The position numbers were made by a program, and so were the translations under genes. A DNA stretch of 64,000 nucleotides from Microbacterium album (GTDB lineage Bacteria; Actinomycetota; Actinomycetes; Actinomycetales; Microbacteriaceae): positions 228-64,227 of the forward strand of contig NZ_BMJY01000009.1 of NCBI RefSeq assembly GCF_014643695.1, written 5' to 3'. Of this stretch, positions 19,004 through 28,169 are shown piece after piece (position 1 is the first letter of the stretch; the number at the start of each line of letters is the position of its first letter). The notes under the pieces were generated by a model. It had not been told where the DNA came from and ran no database searches. It worked only from the letters and a program-made list of their open reading frames with translations.

Positions 19004-19941
19004 CGCGCTCCTCCCGTCAGGGTGCGCCGCTGCAGGATGCCCACGGTGATGAGCGCGAGGAGCAGCAGCAGGGACAGCGCGGATGCCGCGCCGAGATCGA
19101 AGTAGCTGAAGCCGAGCTTCCAGATCATGGTCAGGATCGTCTCGCTCGAGCCCTGCGGGCCTCCCTGCGTCATCACGTTGACGGTGTCGAACACCTGAAC
19201 GGACGCCAGCACCGACAGCACGGTCGCGAACACGACCGTCGGCCGCATGATCGGGAGGGTGACGCGGGTGAGCTTGGCCCACCCGCGGATGCCCTCGGCG
19301 CGGGCCGCCTCATCGATCGCCACGGGGATCGTCGCGAGTCCCGCGAAGAAGATCATCATCGTGAGGGAGGCCGTGCGCCAGACGCCCACGAGCGCGACCG
19401 TCAGCAGCGAGGTGGAGGGGTCCCCCAGCCAGTTGACCGGGGCCAGCCCCAGCACGGCCAGCAACTGGTTCGCGAATCCGTCCTGCGCGTTGAAGATCCA
19501 GCGGAACACCACGGCCATGGCCACGAGGTTCGCGGTCATCGGCAGGAACAGCAGCGTCCGCACGAGCGGACGCGCCCGCCCCGCCCGGTTGGCGAGAAGC
19601 GCGAGTGCCAGGCCGAGCGCGAGGCTCGGCACGATCGTGAGGGCGGAGTAGACCAGCGTGTTGCCGATGGCCTGCAGGACGATGGGATCCGTGAGCACGC
19701 GCTGGTAGTTCGCGAGCCCCACGAACGTCCACGGCCCGCCGGCGATGGGGATGCGGAAGAAGCTGCCCACGAAGGAGAGCAGGGCCGGCACCAGGACGAA
19801 GAGGACGATGCCCGCCGCCGCCGGCAGCACGAGCAGGAACGGCACGAGCCTGCCTCGGCGCGCACGACCCGCCGCCGCACGCGTCGCCGAGACCTCCGCC
19901 GTGGCGCGCGCGGGGGGCGGCGCCGTCTCCGCGAGGGTCAT
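19000..19941 (-). CDS. ABC permease, UgpA/MalF type
   Basis: 313 residues, six membrane segments, EAA loop IDEAARAEGIRGWAKL. The start overlaps the stop of the phosphodiesterase gene (ATGA), so it is coupled to it. Pairs with the downstream UgpE-type permease. Confidence 0.88.
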   Translation of the reverse strand: MTLAETAPPPARATAEVSATRAAAGRARRGRLVPFLLVLPAAAGIVLFVLVPALLSFVGSFFRIPIAGGPWTFVGLANYQRVLTDPIVLQAIGNTLVYSALTIVPSLALGLALALLANRAGRARPLVRTLLFLPMTANLVAMAVVFRWIFNAQDGFANQLLAVLGLAPVNWLGDPSTSLLTVALVGVWRTASLTMMIFFAGLATIPVAIDEAARAEGIRGWAKLTRVTLPIMRPTVVFATVLSVLASVQVFDTVNVMTQGGPQGSSETILTMIWKLGFSYFDLGAASALSLLLLLALITVGILQRRTLTGGAR

Positions 19942-22130
19942 GCTCCCACCTCGGCCCGCGCCGAAGCGGTGTCGACGAGCGTCTCCGCGGCGAGGGCGAC
20001 GACGTTGCCGTCGGTGCCCAGCGCGAGCACGACGTCCCGACCGGATGCTGCGTCGCCGGCGACGACGAGGCCGCCGGCGAGGGGCGACGCGAGCTGGACC
20101 CGGCCGGTCTCGGCCCCGTCCAGGCCGATCGTGCGGACGGTGCCGTCCAGCCCCGCGAGCAGCAGCACGTCGCCGTGGAGCACGGGCGGGGCGAAGACCG
20201 GATGGGCGCGCTTGGTGTACGACGCCATCGGGAACGGCGCGTCCCCGTCGATCGGGAGGTCCCAGATGGTGGCGCCCGTGGCCGGGTCCAGCATCCGCAG
20301 GCCGTGGCCGGCCACCGTGACGACATAGCCGCGGGGGGTGACCACGGGGCTGGCCGGGCTGAAGCCGCCCGGGTGGGACGTCGCCCAGCGCGCCGTGCCC
20401 GTCGTGCGGTCGACGCACGCGGTGCCGCCGAATCCCGGAAGGAGGACCGCGTCCTCGCGCGGATCGTGCACGGCCGTGCCGGTGATGAGCAGAGCCTTCA
20501 GGTCGAAGAACGACGCCCCCTGGTCGACGGACGCGGTCGCCCACACGGTCTCGCCCGTCCGCGCGTCCAGTCCGACCGGGTACTGCGGCGTGGGCCAGAA
20601 TCCCATCACCAGCAGGTCCCCGATGACCAGCGGCGCCCCGTGGTTGACGAGGTTGTGGTGCGGCGAGAGGTCGGTGCGGCGCCAGCGGACCTCGCCGGTG
20701 CGCACGTCGATCGCACGCAGGTCCGAGGGGTCGCCGAGGAAGGCGAGTCCGTCGGCGACGGTGGGAGAGCCCCACGCGAAGCGGCGCAGCGGATCGCTCG
20801 AGGGCAGCGTCCACAACACCTCGCCGCTCTCGCGGTCCAGCGCGTGCACGTCGCCGGACACCTCGCCGACGATCACCCTGTCGCCCGCGATCGCAGGGGT
20901 CGACTTCACGGCGGATCCCAGTGGAGTCCGCCACACGAGCGCGCCCGACCCCAGCTCGAGCGCCTCGACCCAGCCGCGTGGCTCGTCCTCCACCTGGGTT
21001 CCGGCGAAGACCCGGTCGCGGTCGACCGCGATGCGCTGGCGGTGCCCCGCTCCCCCGGTCCTCGTGCGCCACAGCGCGCGCTCCTCGCGCGGTGCGGCGG
21101 TCGTCGAGAACGTGGCGCGCGTGACGTCGGCGAGCGCAGCGGGCCGGGCTGCGGGCAGCGTCTCGGTCCGCATCGAGACGCGCTCGCCGTCCCACGTCAC
21201 CCTCCGGTACGCCGGGGGCGAGTAGTCGAGGCTCGCGAAGAAGGACGTCGGGCTGTTCACGTGGAGCGTGCCGTCGACCTCGACGACGCGCGAGGTGTGC
21301 CAGTGCCCCGAGAAGGCGGCGACCGGCTGCCACGGCAGGTGCGCCGTGAGGGAGTCGTTCGGCTGGTCGTGGAACAGCAGGATCCACGGGGCGCCCTCCG
21401 GCAGCTGCGCGAGGTCGTTGCGCACCCACGCGTTCTGCAGCTCGTGGTCGAGACCGAGCTCGTGGCTGTGCCAGTCCATGGCCACGACGTGGCAGCCCGG
21501 GATGTCGAAGCTGTACCAGCGCGGCCCGAGGTGGGCCTCGTAGAGGGCGGGGTCTCCCTCATTCGTCAGGTAGTTGTTGCGGCTGATCCGGAACCCGTGC
21601 GTTCCGTTCATGTGGTCGTGGTTGCCGGGGATGACGTGCACGGGAACGGGGCTCGCGGAGAGCGCCTCGGTGTAGGCGCGGAACTCGGCGTCCAAGCCGT
21701 GGTCGACCAGGTCGCCCGTGATGAAGACCGCCTGTGCGCCCGGAGCCCGCTCGGGAAGACGGCGCAGGAAGTCGACGAGCTCGTGCGGGAGGCTGCCCTC
21801 GCGGTAGAGCCCGAAACCGGCGTCGTCTCCGTACACGGAACGGTCGGGGTGGGTCATGTGGGTGTCGGTGAGGTGCACGAACTCGAACGGCAGCTGCTGA
21901 GGGTGCTCGCGCAGCTCGAACCGGAGCGGTTCGTCGCGCTCCGCCCCGGGATCGACCCGCACCCACCATCGGTCGGTGTCGTAGCCCGCGGGGCGCGTGA
22001 TGGAGATGAAGGACGTGACGACGGGCAGCTCGAAGCGTCCGTGTTCGTCCGTGCGGACGACGTCGCGGCCGTTGGTGACGGCGACGCCCTCCAGAGGCCG
22101 GGAGTCGGTGGTGGTGACGTGTCCGAGCAT
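19938..22130 (-). CDS. Calcineurin-like phosphodiesterase fused to PQQ-type beta-propeller
   Basis: 730 residues. An N-terminal beta-sandwich (about 1-80, like the N-terminal domain of some metallophosphatases) is followed by a two-metal phosphoesterase with LTDTHM near 87, GDLVDHG near 135, PGNHDH near 170 and GHWHTS near 277. Residues about 350-725 are repeated PQQ/quinoprotein-like blades (for example LDRESGEVLW, LDARTGETVWA, IDVRTGEVRWR). There is no signal peptide, so this PQQ-like propeller appears to be cytoplasmic and may be a scaffold, not a cofactor enzyme. AGGAG lies 6 bases before the ATG. It sits between the regulator and the permeases of an ABC operon, suggesting that it cleaves the imported phosphodiester. 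The PQQ repeats and enzyme together are uncommon. Confidence 0.82.
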   Translation of the reverse strand: MLGHVTTTDSRPLEGVAVTNGRDVVRTDEHGRFELPVVTSFISITRPAGYDTDRWWVRVDPGAERDEPLRFELREHPQQLPFEFVHLTDTHMTHPDRSVYGDDAGFGLYREGSLPHELVDFLRRLPERAPGAQAVFITGDLVDHGLDAEFRAYTEALSASPVPVHVIPGNHDHMNGTHGFRISRNNYLTNEGDPALYEAHLGPRWYSFDIPGCHVVAMDWHSHELGLDHELQNAWVRNDLAQLPEGAPWILLFHDQPNDSLTAHLPWQPVAAFSGHWHTSRVVEVDGTLHVNSPTSFFASLDYSPPAYRRVTWDGERVSMRTETLPAARPAALADVTRATFSTTAAPREERALWRTRTGGAGHRQRIAVDRDRVFAGTQVEDEPRGWVEALELGSGALVWRTPLGSAVKSTPAIAGDRVIVGEVSGDVHALDRESGEVLWTLPSSDPLRRFAWGSPTVADGLAFLGDPSDLRAIDVRTGEVRWRRTDLSPHHNLVNHGAPLVIGDLLVMGFWPTPQYPVGLDARTGETVWATASVDQGASFFDLKALLITGTAVHDPREDAVLLPGFGGTACVDRTTGTARWATSHPGGFSPASPVVTPRGYVVTVAGHGLRMLDPATGATIWDLPIDGDAPFPMASYTKRAHPVFAPPVLHGDVLLLAGLDGTVRTIGLDGAETGRVQLASPLAGGLVVAGDAASGRDVVLALGTDGNVVALAAETLVDTASARAEVGA

Positions 22131-22156
22131 GGGGGCTCCTCGGGTCGGGGATCGGG

Positions 22157-23035
22157 TTAGATGCGGTGCTCGATGAGCACGTCCTGGGTCATCAGGAGCG
22201 CGTCCTGGCTGTGGGGCTGCTCGAGCGCGATCAGCACGTAGAGCGCGTCCAGCACGGCGAGGTGCACGATGCGGCTCGCCATCGCCTCGACGCGGTAGGC
22301 CGTCTCGGCGCTGCCCGCGATGAGGCTGAGATCGACCACCTCGGTCAGCGGCGAGGTCGCGAAGCTCGTCAGAGCCACCGTCGTCGCTCCGGATTCCTGG
22401 GCCGCGCGCGCGGCGGCGAGCGTCTCGAAGGTGGAGCCGGTGTGACTGATCGCGAAGAACAGGTCCTCGGGGCCGAGCATGCGGGCGGTGACGTGCTGGG
22501 TGTGCACGTCCGGCACGAACGTGGCGGGGATGCCCACGGTGGTGAGCCGATAGGCGATGTCCTGGGCGAGCGGGGCGGACGTGCCCACGGCCCCGACCAG
22601 CACGCGGCGAGCCCCCATGATCCGCCGCGCGATCGCCGCGAGCACCGACGCGTCGAGGGAGTCGGCGGTGCGGGCGAGCGCGTCGGATGTCGTGCCCAGG
22701 ACCTTGCGGGCCACTGCGTGGGCGTCGTCCCCTTCCGCGACCGCGTCGTGCACGGCGCGGGCGCCCGGGAGCGCCTCGCGTGCGAGCGTGATCTTCAGCT
22801 CCTGATAGCCGCGCAGTCCCAGCGTCGTGCACAGGCGCACGACGGTGGCGGCGGAGCTCTCCGCTTCCTGCGCGAGCTGGGAAACGGACTTGTGGATCAC
22901 CGCCAGCGGATCGCGCAGCACGACGCCGGCGACCCGGCGTTCGGCCGGCGTGAGTCCGGCGAGGGCGGCGCGCAGCCGCTCGACGAGCGGCGCGTCACCG
23001 AGGTTGCTCGGGGCCTCTGGAGTAGTGGTCGTCAC
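22157..23035 (-). CDS. RpiR-family regulator with SIS domain
   Basis: 292 residues: an N-terminal HTH_6 domain (about 15-90, LAQEAESSAATVVRLCTTLG) and a SIS sugar-phosphate-binding domain (about 120-260, VGAVGTSAPLAQDIAYRL and AISHTGSTFETL). Such proteins sense phosphosugars. It is the first gene of the operon and is 26 bases before the phosphodiesterase gene. The GTG start has no good SD. Two TGAAA-N-TTTCA dyads lie 56-98 bases upstream and are its likely binding sites, so it probably controls itself and the whole operon. Confidence 0.88.
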   Translation of the reverse strand: MTTTTPEAPSNLGDAPLVERLRAALAGLTPAERRVAGVVLRDPLAVIHKSVSQLAQEAESSAATVVRLCTTLGLRGYQELKITLAREALPGARAVHDAVAEGDDAHAVARKVLGTTSDALARTADSLDASVLAAIARRIMGARRVLVGAVGTSAPLAQDIAYRLTTVGIPATFVPDVHTQHVTARMLGPEDLFFAISHTGSTFETLAAARAAQESGATTVALTSFATSPLTEVVDLSLIAGSAETAYRVEAMASRIVHLAVLDALYVLIALEQPHSQDALLMTQDVLIEHRI

Positions 23036-23090
23036 GTCGAACGACGCTAGGCAGCCACAGTGAACGCACGTCGTTCCAGAGATGAACGGA

Positions 23091-23133
23091 GAATGAAAGT
23101 TTCATTCACCGCACTCGCTGAAACTTAATTTCA
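23091..23133. promoter_or_regulatory. Twin RpiR-type operators
   Basis: GAATGAAAGTTTCATTC (23091-23107) is a perfect palindrome around one central base. TGAAACTTAATTTCA (23119-23133) has the same TGAAA...TTTCA arms. Their centres are 27 bp apart. RpiR-family regulators are known to bind TGAAA-spacer-TTTCA elements. AT-rich DNA here contrasts with its surroundings. Confidence 0.65.
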
Positions 23134-23168
23134 CTGCGGCTGCCGCGCCCGTTCGCGCAGCGACCGAT

Positions 23169-24182
23169 TCAGCGGCCCAGGCCGGCGCGATCCACCCGGC
23201 GGTGGTAGCGCATTCCGCCGATCCCGCCGAGCACGGCGCCGCCGAGGCTCACCAGCAGCGCGCCGATCGCGGTGATGATGCCGGCGGTGGTGAGCTCGCC
23301 CTCGTTGAACGGCAGGCGCGGGAACGTGTTGACGTTGGCGAGGATGTTCCACTGGGCGCCGGCGATCGCGGTGATGATCGCGACGACGACGGCGATGATG
23401 AGCGCCCACAGCCACACGGCGACACCCTGCAGGGCGCCGCTGAACCGCGCCATGCGTCCGGCGACGTAGCCGCCGGCGTAGTAGGAGATGAAGAGGATGA
23501 CGAGGACGGCGATGGCCCCGACGATGCCGATCGTGTCGGCATTCTGCATGGCGTCGTCGGCGGCCTGGCCGGGATCGACGTTCGCGCCCAGGCCGAGGGC
23601 GGCGCCCGCGCCCGCGACGAGCGCCGTCAGGAGCACGGTCATGCCCATGGCACAGAGCCAGCCGAAGAACGCCGACCCGAACTTCATGCCGCCGAACTCG
23701 TCCTTCTCCCGCGCGACGACCTCCTCGCGGACGGTGCGGCCCGCGCCGGGCGTGATGCCCGCGCCAGCGGCGCCCGCGGCGCCCGCCGTCGCAGCCCCGT
23801 CGCGGTCGCCGTCTCCGTCGCGGTCCCGCGGCCGATCGTCGTCGTGACGCCGCTCGGCGTCGCGCGTGCGGTCCGCGTCGCGGTCTCGATCGCGGACATC
23901 GTCGCGTCGCTCGCGGCCGTCGTCGCGGCCGTCGCGATCGCGGTCCGCGTCGGTCGCATAGGCGCGCGTCGGCTCGTCGCTGCGGTACCCCGCGTCGCCG
24001 TCGCCGCCGACGTAGGTGCCGTGCTCGGCGGCGCGCGAGTCGCCGCCGTCGCGCACTCCGTCCCCGGCTCGATCCGCGCGCACGTAGGTGTTGCCGCTCT
24101 CGTCGCGGATGTAGTCGGGGGCGGGCGGATTCGGCTCGCCGCCCTCGCGGCGCGGTTCGGGTGAGTTCGTGGGAGTGCTCAT
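23169..24182 (-). CDS. Membrane protein with Asp/Arg-rich N-terminal half
   Basis: 337 residues; not assigned to a named family. Residues 1-150 are highly charged and low-complexity, with runs of alternating Arg and Asp (DRDRD-type), then an Ala/Gly stretch. Residues about 170-330 hold four to five membrane segments, including a YYAGGYVAGRMARFSG turn, and end in a short basic tail. No signal peptide; the N-terminus is probably cytoplasmic. AAGGA lies before the ATG. Single gene, divergent from the ssu-type operon. A role in envelope stress or membrane organisation is only a guess. Confidence 0.75.
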   Translation of the reverse strand: MSTPTNSPEPRREGGEPNPPAPDYIRDESGNTYVRADRAGDGVRDGGDSRAAEHGTYVGGDGDAGYRSDEPTRAYATDADRDRDGRDDGRERRDDVRDRDRDADRTRDAERRHDDDRPRDRDGDGDRDGAATAGAAGAAGAGITPGAGRTVREEVVAREKDEFGGMKFGSAFFGWLCAMGMTVLLTALVAGAGAALGLGANVDPGQAADDAMQNADTIGIVGAIAVLVILFISYYAGGYVAGRMARFSGALQGVAVWLWALIIAVVVAIITAIAGAQWNILANVNTFPRLPFNEGELTTAGIITAIGALLVSLGGAVLGGIGGMRYHRRVDRAGLGR

Positions 24183-24408
24183 GGCGGTGGTCCTTTCGAG
24201 CTCAGTTGCCTGTCCGTCCAGTCAATTCGCGGCAACGAGGACCGGCAAAGGCATTGCGAAACGCCGCGATGAGGCGTATGGGACGCGGCCGGTTTACGAA
24301 GTGTGTCGTCACGATGCGGGAATCGGCCGCGGTGCTGACTACCGTCGCTGTGTGCCCCGGCGCGCGCCGCGGAGCAGGACGACGACACGAGACGAGGCGA
24401 TCCGGGCG

Positions 24409-25224
24409 ATGACCGACACCCCTGGCGCCGCCCCGCACGCGCCGACGGTGCCGGCTGTGGAGCTCAGCGGGGTCGGGCGGACGTTCGAGACGCGAGGGCA
24501 GCGACGTCGCGTCCTGCGGGATGTCTCGTTGCGCATCCCCGCGCGCAGCATCGTCGCGATCATCGGCGCGAGCGGCTCGGGCAAATCCACGCTCCTGCGC
24601 CTGATCGGGGGTCTCGGCAAGCCGTCCGACGGGACCGTGTCGATCGACGGCACGCCGGTCGTCGCCTATGACCGCCGCTGCGCGTTCGCGTTCCAGGAGC
24701 CGCGCCTGCTGCCCTGGCGCACCGTCGAGCGGAACGTCGCCTACGGCCTGCCCCGCTCCCAGGATCGCGAGGCCGGCGCCCGGCGCGTCCGCGAGCTGCT
24801 GGGCCTCGTGGGCCTGGCCGACTTCGCCGGGCACCGCCCCCGACAGATCTCCGGCGGGATGGCGCAGCGCACCTCCCTCGCCCGCGCGCTCGCGCGCACG
24901 CCGCGCGTGCTGCTCCTCGACGAGCCGTTCGGCGCGCTCGACGCCCTGACACGGCTGCGCATGCACGACCTGCTGCTCGACGTGCACGCCGCGGAACCGA
25001 CCACCGTCGTCTTCGTGACGCATGACGTCGACGAGGCGCTCGTGCTCGCCGACACGATCGTGGTACTCGGACACGACGAGAGCTCGGACGAGCCCGGCGC
25101 CACCATCCTCCGCACGGTCTCCCCCGAGCAGCCCCGACCGCGCGACCACGCGCACCCGGAGTTCGTGGCTCTGCGGCACGAGCTCCTCGCCGCGCTCGGC
25201 GTGCACCTCCACTCCGAGATCTGA
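24409..25224 (+). CDS. ABC ATPase, SsuB/TauB type
   Basis: 271 residues. Walker A GASGSGKST near 54, Q-loop AFQEPRLLPW, signature ISGGMAQR near 147, Walker B VLLLDEPFGALD near 168, switch His in VTHDVDEA. These are typical of nitrate/sulfonate/taurine importers. The ATG at 24409 is chosen because codons upstream show no domain; no clear SD. It leads an operon with the binding protein and permease. Confidence 0.87.
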   Translation: MTDTPGAAPHAPTVPAVELSGVGRTFETRGQRRRVLRDVSLRIPARSIVAIIGASGSGKSTLLRLIGGLGKPSDGTVSIDGTPVVAYDRRCAFAFQEPRLLPWRTVERNVAYGLPRSQDREAGARRVRELLGLVGLADFAGHRPRQISGGMAQRTSLARALARTPRVLLLDEPFGALDALTRLRMHDLLLDVHAAEPTTVVFVTHDVDEALVLADTIVVLGHDESSDEPGATILRTVSPEQPRPRDHAHPEFVALRHELLAALGVHLHSEI

Positions 25225-25265
25225 GACCCCGGACCCGACGTCCGTCCGCCCCCGAAAGGACCCCG

Positions 25266-26261
25266 ATGAGAACCCCCACGAGACTGTCGTTGCTCGCACT
25301 GACCGCCGGTGCCGCTGTGCTGCTGAGCGGCTGCGCCGGGGAGGGCTCGCGGGCCGGCTCCGGCGACGGCGATCTCACCGAGCTGAACGTCGACTACGCG
25401 ACGTACAACGTCCTGAGCCTCGTCATCAAGGATCAGGGCTGGCTCGAGGAGGAGCTCGACGGGGTCGCCGTGAACTGGGTCTTCTCGGCGGGTTCCAACA
25501 AGGCGAACGAGTTCCTGCGCTCGGGCTCCATCGACTTCGGCACGACGGGCGGCGGCCCCGCGCTCCAGGCGCGCGCCAACGGAACCGAGATCAAGACGGT
25601 CTACATCACGCACGCCAGCGAGGGCTTCGGCCTCGCCGTCCCCGCCGACTCGCCCCTGCAGGACGTCGAGGACCTCGTCGGCGAGTCGGTCGCGGTCACG
25701 CGCGGCACGGACCCGTACTTCTTCCTCCTGCAGGCGCTGGACCTGTTCGACGTGCCGGTCGAGGACGTCACGCTCGAGAACCTCCAGCACGCCGACGGCC
25801 GCGCGGCGCTCGACAACGGCACGGTCGACGCCTGGTCCGGCCTGGACCCGATCCTCGCGGGCGCCGAGGTCGCCGGCTCCCGTGTCATCTACACGAACCC
25901 GGAGCTCATCAGCCCCATCTTCCTCAACGTCACCGAGTCGTTCGAGCAGCGTCACCCCGAGACCGTGCAGCTCGTCATCGACGTGTACGAGCGCGCCCGC
26001 GCGTGGGTCCTCGACAACCCCGAGGAGGCGCTCGAGATCTACGCCGCAGAGGCCGGCCTGGAGCCGGAGGTGGCCGAGCTCGCCTTCAGCCGCTTCAACC
26101 ACGACGTCGACGGCGTGCCGGACGCCGCCCAGCTGGCGCCCGTGCTGACGACCATCGGAGGGTTCATGGTCGAGTCGGGCGATGTGCGCGATCAGGCGTC
26201 GCTCGATGACGCGCTCGAGAGCCTGTTCGAGCCGAAGTACGCGCAAGCGGCCGCGGAGTAG
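25266..26261 (+). CDS. SsuA/TauA-type substrate-binding lipoprotein
   Basis: 331 residues with a signal peptide and lipobox LLSGC. The mature part is an NMT1/SsuA-like binding fold (VDYATYNVLSLVIKDQGWLE, then SGSIDFGTTGGGPAL). AAAGGA precedes the ATG. It delivers an organosulfur or similar small compound to the SsuC-type permease. Confidence 0.87.
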   Translation: MRTPTRLSLLALTAGAAVLLSGCAGEGSRAGSGDGDLTELNVDYATYNVLSLVIKDQGWLEEELDGVAVNWVFSAGSNKANEFLRSGSIDFGTTGGGPALQARANGTEIKTVYITHASEGFGLAVPADSPLQDVEDLVGESVAVTRGTDPYFFLLQALDLFDVPVEDVTLENLQHADGRAALDNGTVDAWSGLDPILAGAEVAGSRVIYTNPELISPIFLNVTESFEQRHPETVQLVIDVYERARAWVLDNPEEALEIYAAEAGLEPEVAELAFSRFNHDVDGVPDAAQLAPVLTTIGGFMVESGDVRDQASLDDALESLFEPKYAQAAAE

Positions 26262-26264
26262 GCC

Positions 26265-27053
26265 GTGGCCACGCCGACACCGCCGACCAAGGAGCGGCGC
26301 AGGACCGGCGCGCCCGTGGCGCTGCTGGGCGTGCTGGTGCCCGCGCTGCTCGTCGGCCTGTGGGTGTGGAGCACGTCGGCGGGCGTCTTCACACCCGTGC
26401 AGCTGCCGCCGCCGCAGGACGTGTTCCGCGCCGCGGTCGACCTGCTCGAGCGAGGACAGCTTCTCCCCCACATCGGGATCTCCACGCAACGCGTCCTGCT
26501 GGGCTACGCCATCGGGGCGGCGCTGGGCATCGTCGTCGGCGCGATCGTCGGGCTCTCGCGCCTCAGCGAGGCGCTCTTCGCCCCGACGGTCGGCGCGTTC
26601 CGCGCGGTGACCGGACTCGCGTGGGTGCCGCTGCTGGCGCTGTGGGTCGGCATCGGCGAGGACTCGAAGGTGACGCTCGTGGCGATCGGCGCGTTCTTCC
26701 CGGTGTACACGACCGTCGCGGCGTCGCTGCGGCACGTCGACGCGAACCTGGTCGAGGCCGGGCGCGCCTTCGGCCGCGGCGGGCTGTCGCTGCTGCTCAG
26801 CGTGCAGCTGCCCGCCGCCACGCCGTCCGTAGTCGCCGGGCTGCGCCTGGCACTGGCGCAGTCCTGGCTGTTCCTGGTCGCCGCCGAGCTGCTCGCGTCG
26901 TCGATGGGGCTGGGCTTCCTGCTGATCGACTCCCAGAACAACGGACGCACCGACCGGATGATCCTGGCGATCATCCTGCTCGCCATCCTCGGCAAGCTGT
27001 GCGACAGTGCCTTCGCGCTGGCCCAGAAGCGCGTGCTCGACCGCTGGGCCTGA
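26265..27053 (+). CDS. ABC permease, SsuC/TauC type
   Basis: 262 residues with about six membrane segments and an EAA-like loop (VEAGRAFGRGGLSLL). GTG start three bases after the stop of the binding protein. Completes the importer. Converges on the flavin monooxygenase gene. Confidence 0.87.
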   Translation: MATPTPPTKERRRTGAPVALLGVLVPALLVGLWVWSTSAGVFTPVQLPPPQDVFRAAVDLLERGQLLPHIGISTQRVLLGYAIGAALGIVVGAIVGLSRLSEALFAPTVGAFRAVTGLAWVPLLALWVGIGEDSKVTLVAIGAFFPVYTTVAASLRHVDANLVEAGRAFGRGGLSLLLSVQLPAATPSVVAGLRLALAQSWLFLVAAELLASSMGLGFLLIDSQNNGRTDRMILAIILLAILGKLCDSAFALAQKRVLDRWA

Positions 27054-27092
27054 GCGGGCCGGTTCCCGCGCCCTGGGGCGGAGGACGACGCG

Positions 27093-28169
27093 TCAGGAGG
27101 CGTCGCGCAGCGCCTCGAGGCGCCGGACCCGCGGGATCACCTGCTCCGCGAAGCGGGCGAGCTCGGGCAGGTGCGGGGAGAACTGCAGCAGGAACGTCGA
27201 CACTCCCACCTCCGCGTAGCGCAGGAAGCGCTCGGCGACCTGGTCCGGCGTGCCGATGAGCTCGGGACGCAGCCCGCGGTTCGACACCGAGTAGTCGCGC
27301 AGGCCCACCTCGGTGTCGAGCTTCGACTTGCTGACGAAGTCGCGGTAGGACTCGTATCCGGGGCCCGAGCGCACGTCCGTGATGCGGTCCAGCTCGGCGC
27401 GCGCCTCGTCCTCCGTGTCGCGCACGATCGCGTAGGCCGCCATGCCGAAGGCCTCGAACGGCGGCCGCCCTGCTTCCGCGCGGCGGCGGCGCATGTCGGC
27501 CACCTTGGTGCTGAGCTCCTCGACCGTGCCCCCGTGCGTGAGGTAGGCATCTGCGAACGCGGTGATGGCGGCGCGGCCCGCCTCGCTCTCGCCGCCCGCG
27601 TAGATACGCGGCGTGACGCGCGGCTTGGGCGCGAGCTGCGTGCCCTCGAGCGTGTAGTAGTCGCCGCGGTAGCTGAACGGCGTCTCGCTCCACAGGCCGC
27701 GCAGCACCTCGACGAACTCCCGCGTGCGCGCGTACCGGTCGTCGTGTTCGCTGAACACGCCGCCGTACTGCCGCGCCTCCTCGGCCCACCACGCCGAGAC
27801 GACGTTGAGGGTGAAGCGCCCGCCGCTGATCTCGTCGATCGTCGCCGCCTGCTTGGCCGCGACCGCCGGGTTGTGGAAGCCGGGGCGGACGGCTGCGAGC
27901 AGCTCGAGCTTCTCCGTCACGGCGGCGAGCGCCGTGGTGACGGTCCACGCGTCCAGCGAGGGCGCGCCGGGCCCCTTGATGTCGTTGAGATTGAGCTCGG
28001 GGATGAGCGTCAGCTCGAATCCGCCGGCCTCCGCGACGCGCGCGATCTCCTTCAGATGCGCGAAGTCGACGGGCGTCTGCTCGTCCTCCACGTTGCGCAG
28101 CCATCCGCCGAAGATGGGGGTCCAGTAGCCGAATCGGATGGGAGCGGGGCGCGACGACGAAGCGGACAT
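27093..28169 (-). CDS. LLM-class flavin monooxygenase (SsuD/SfnG-like)
   Basis: 358 residues of the bacterial-luciferase-like TIM barrel. N-terminal FGYWTPIFGGWLRN and ISGGRFTLNVVSAWW are typical of FMNH2-dependent sulfonate and dimethyl-sulfone monooxygenases. It lies convergent with an Ssu-type importer 40 bases away, which supports a role in releasing sulfite from an imported organosulfur compound. Start at 28169 fits AGAGGA about 11 bases upstream; an ATG nine bases earlier is too close to it. A CGGGCGG/CCGCCCG hairpin (28191-28206) sits in its leader. The needed flavin reductase is not in this window. Confidence 0.82.
   Translation of the reverse strand: MSASSSRPAPIRFGYWTPIFGGWLRNVEDEQTPVDFAHLKEIARVAEAGGFELTLIPELNLNDIKGPGAPSLDAWTVTTALAAVTEKLELLAAVRPGFHNPAVAAKQAATIDEISGGRFTLNVVSAWWAEEARQYGGVFSEHDDRYARTREFVEVLRGLWSETPFSYRGDYYTLEGTQLAPKPRVTPRIYAGGESEAGRAAITAFADAYLTHGGTVEELSTKVADMRRRRAEAGRPPFEAFGMAAYAIVRDTEDEARAELDRITDVRSGPGYESYRDFVSKSKLDTEVGLRDYSVSNRGLRPELIGTPDQVAERFLRYAEVGVSTFLLQFSPHLPELARFAEQVIPRVRRLEALRDAS

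Noticed and set aside
23810..23960. Tandem repeats that look like an array
   Set aside because: They encode the Arg/Asp-rich tail of the membrane protein in frame.
24183..24408. SAM or other sulfur-type riboswitch upstream of the ssu-type operon
   Set aside because: No conserved riboswitch core or long paired legs were seen.
27054..27092. Terminator between the Ssu-type permease and the LLM gene
   Set aside because: Only a 5-bp GCGGG/CCCGC stem with no T-run; too weak to call.
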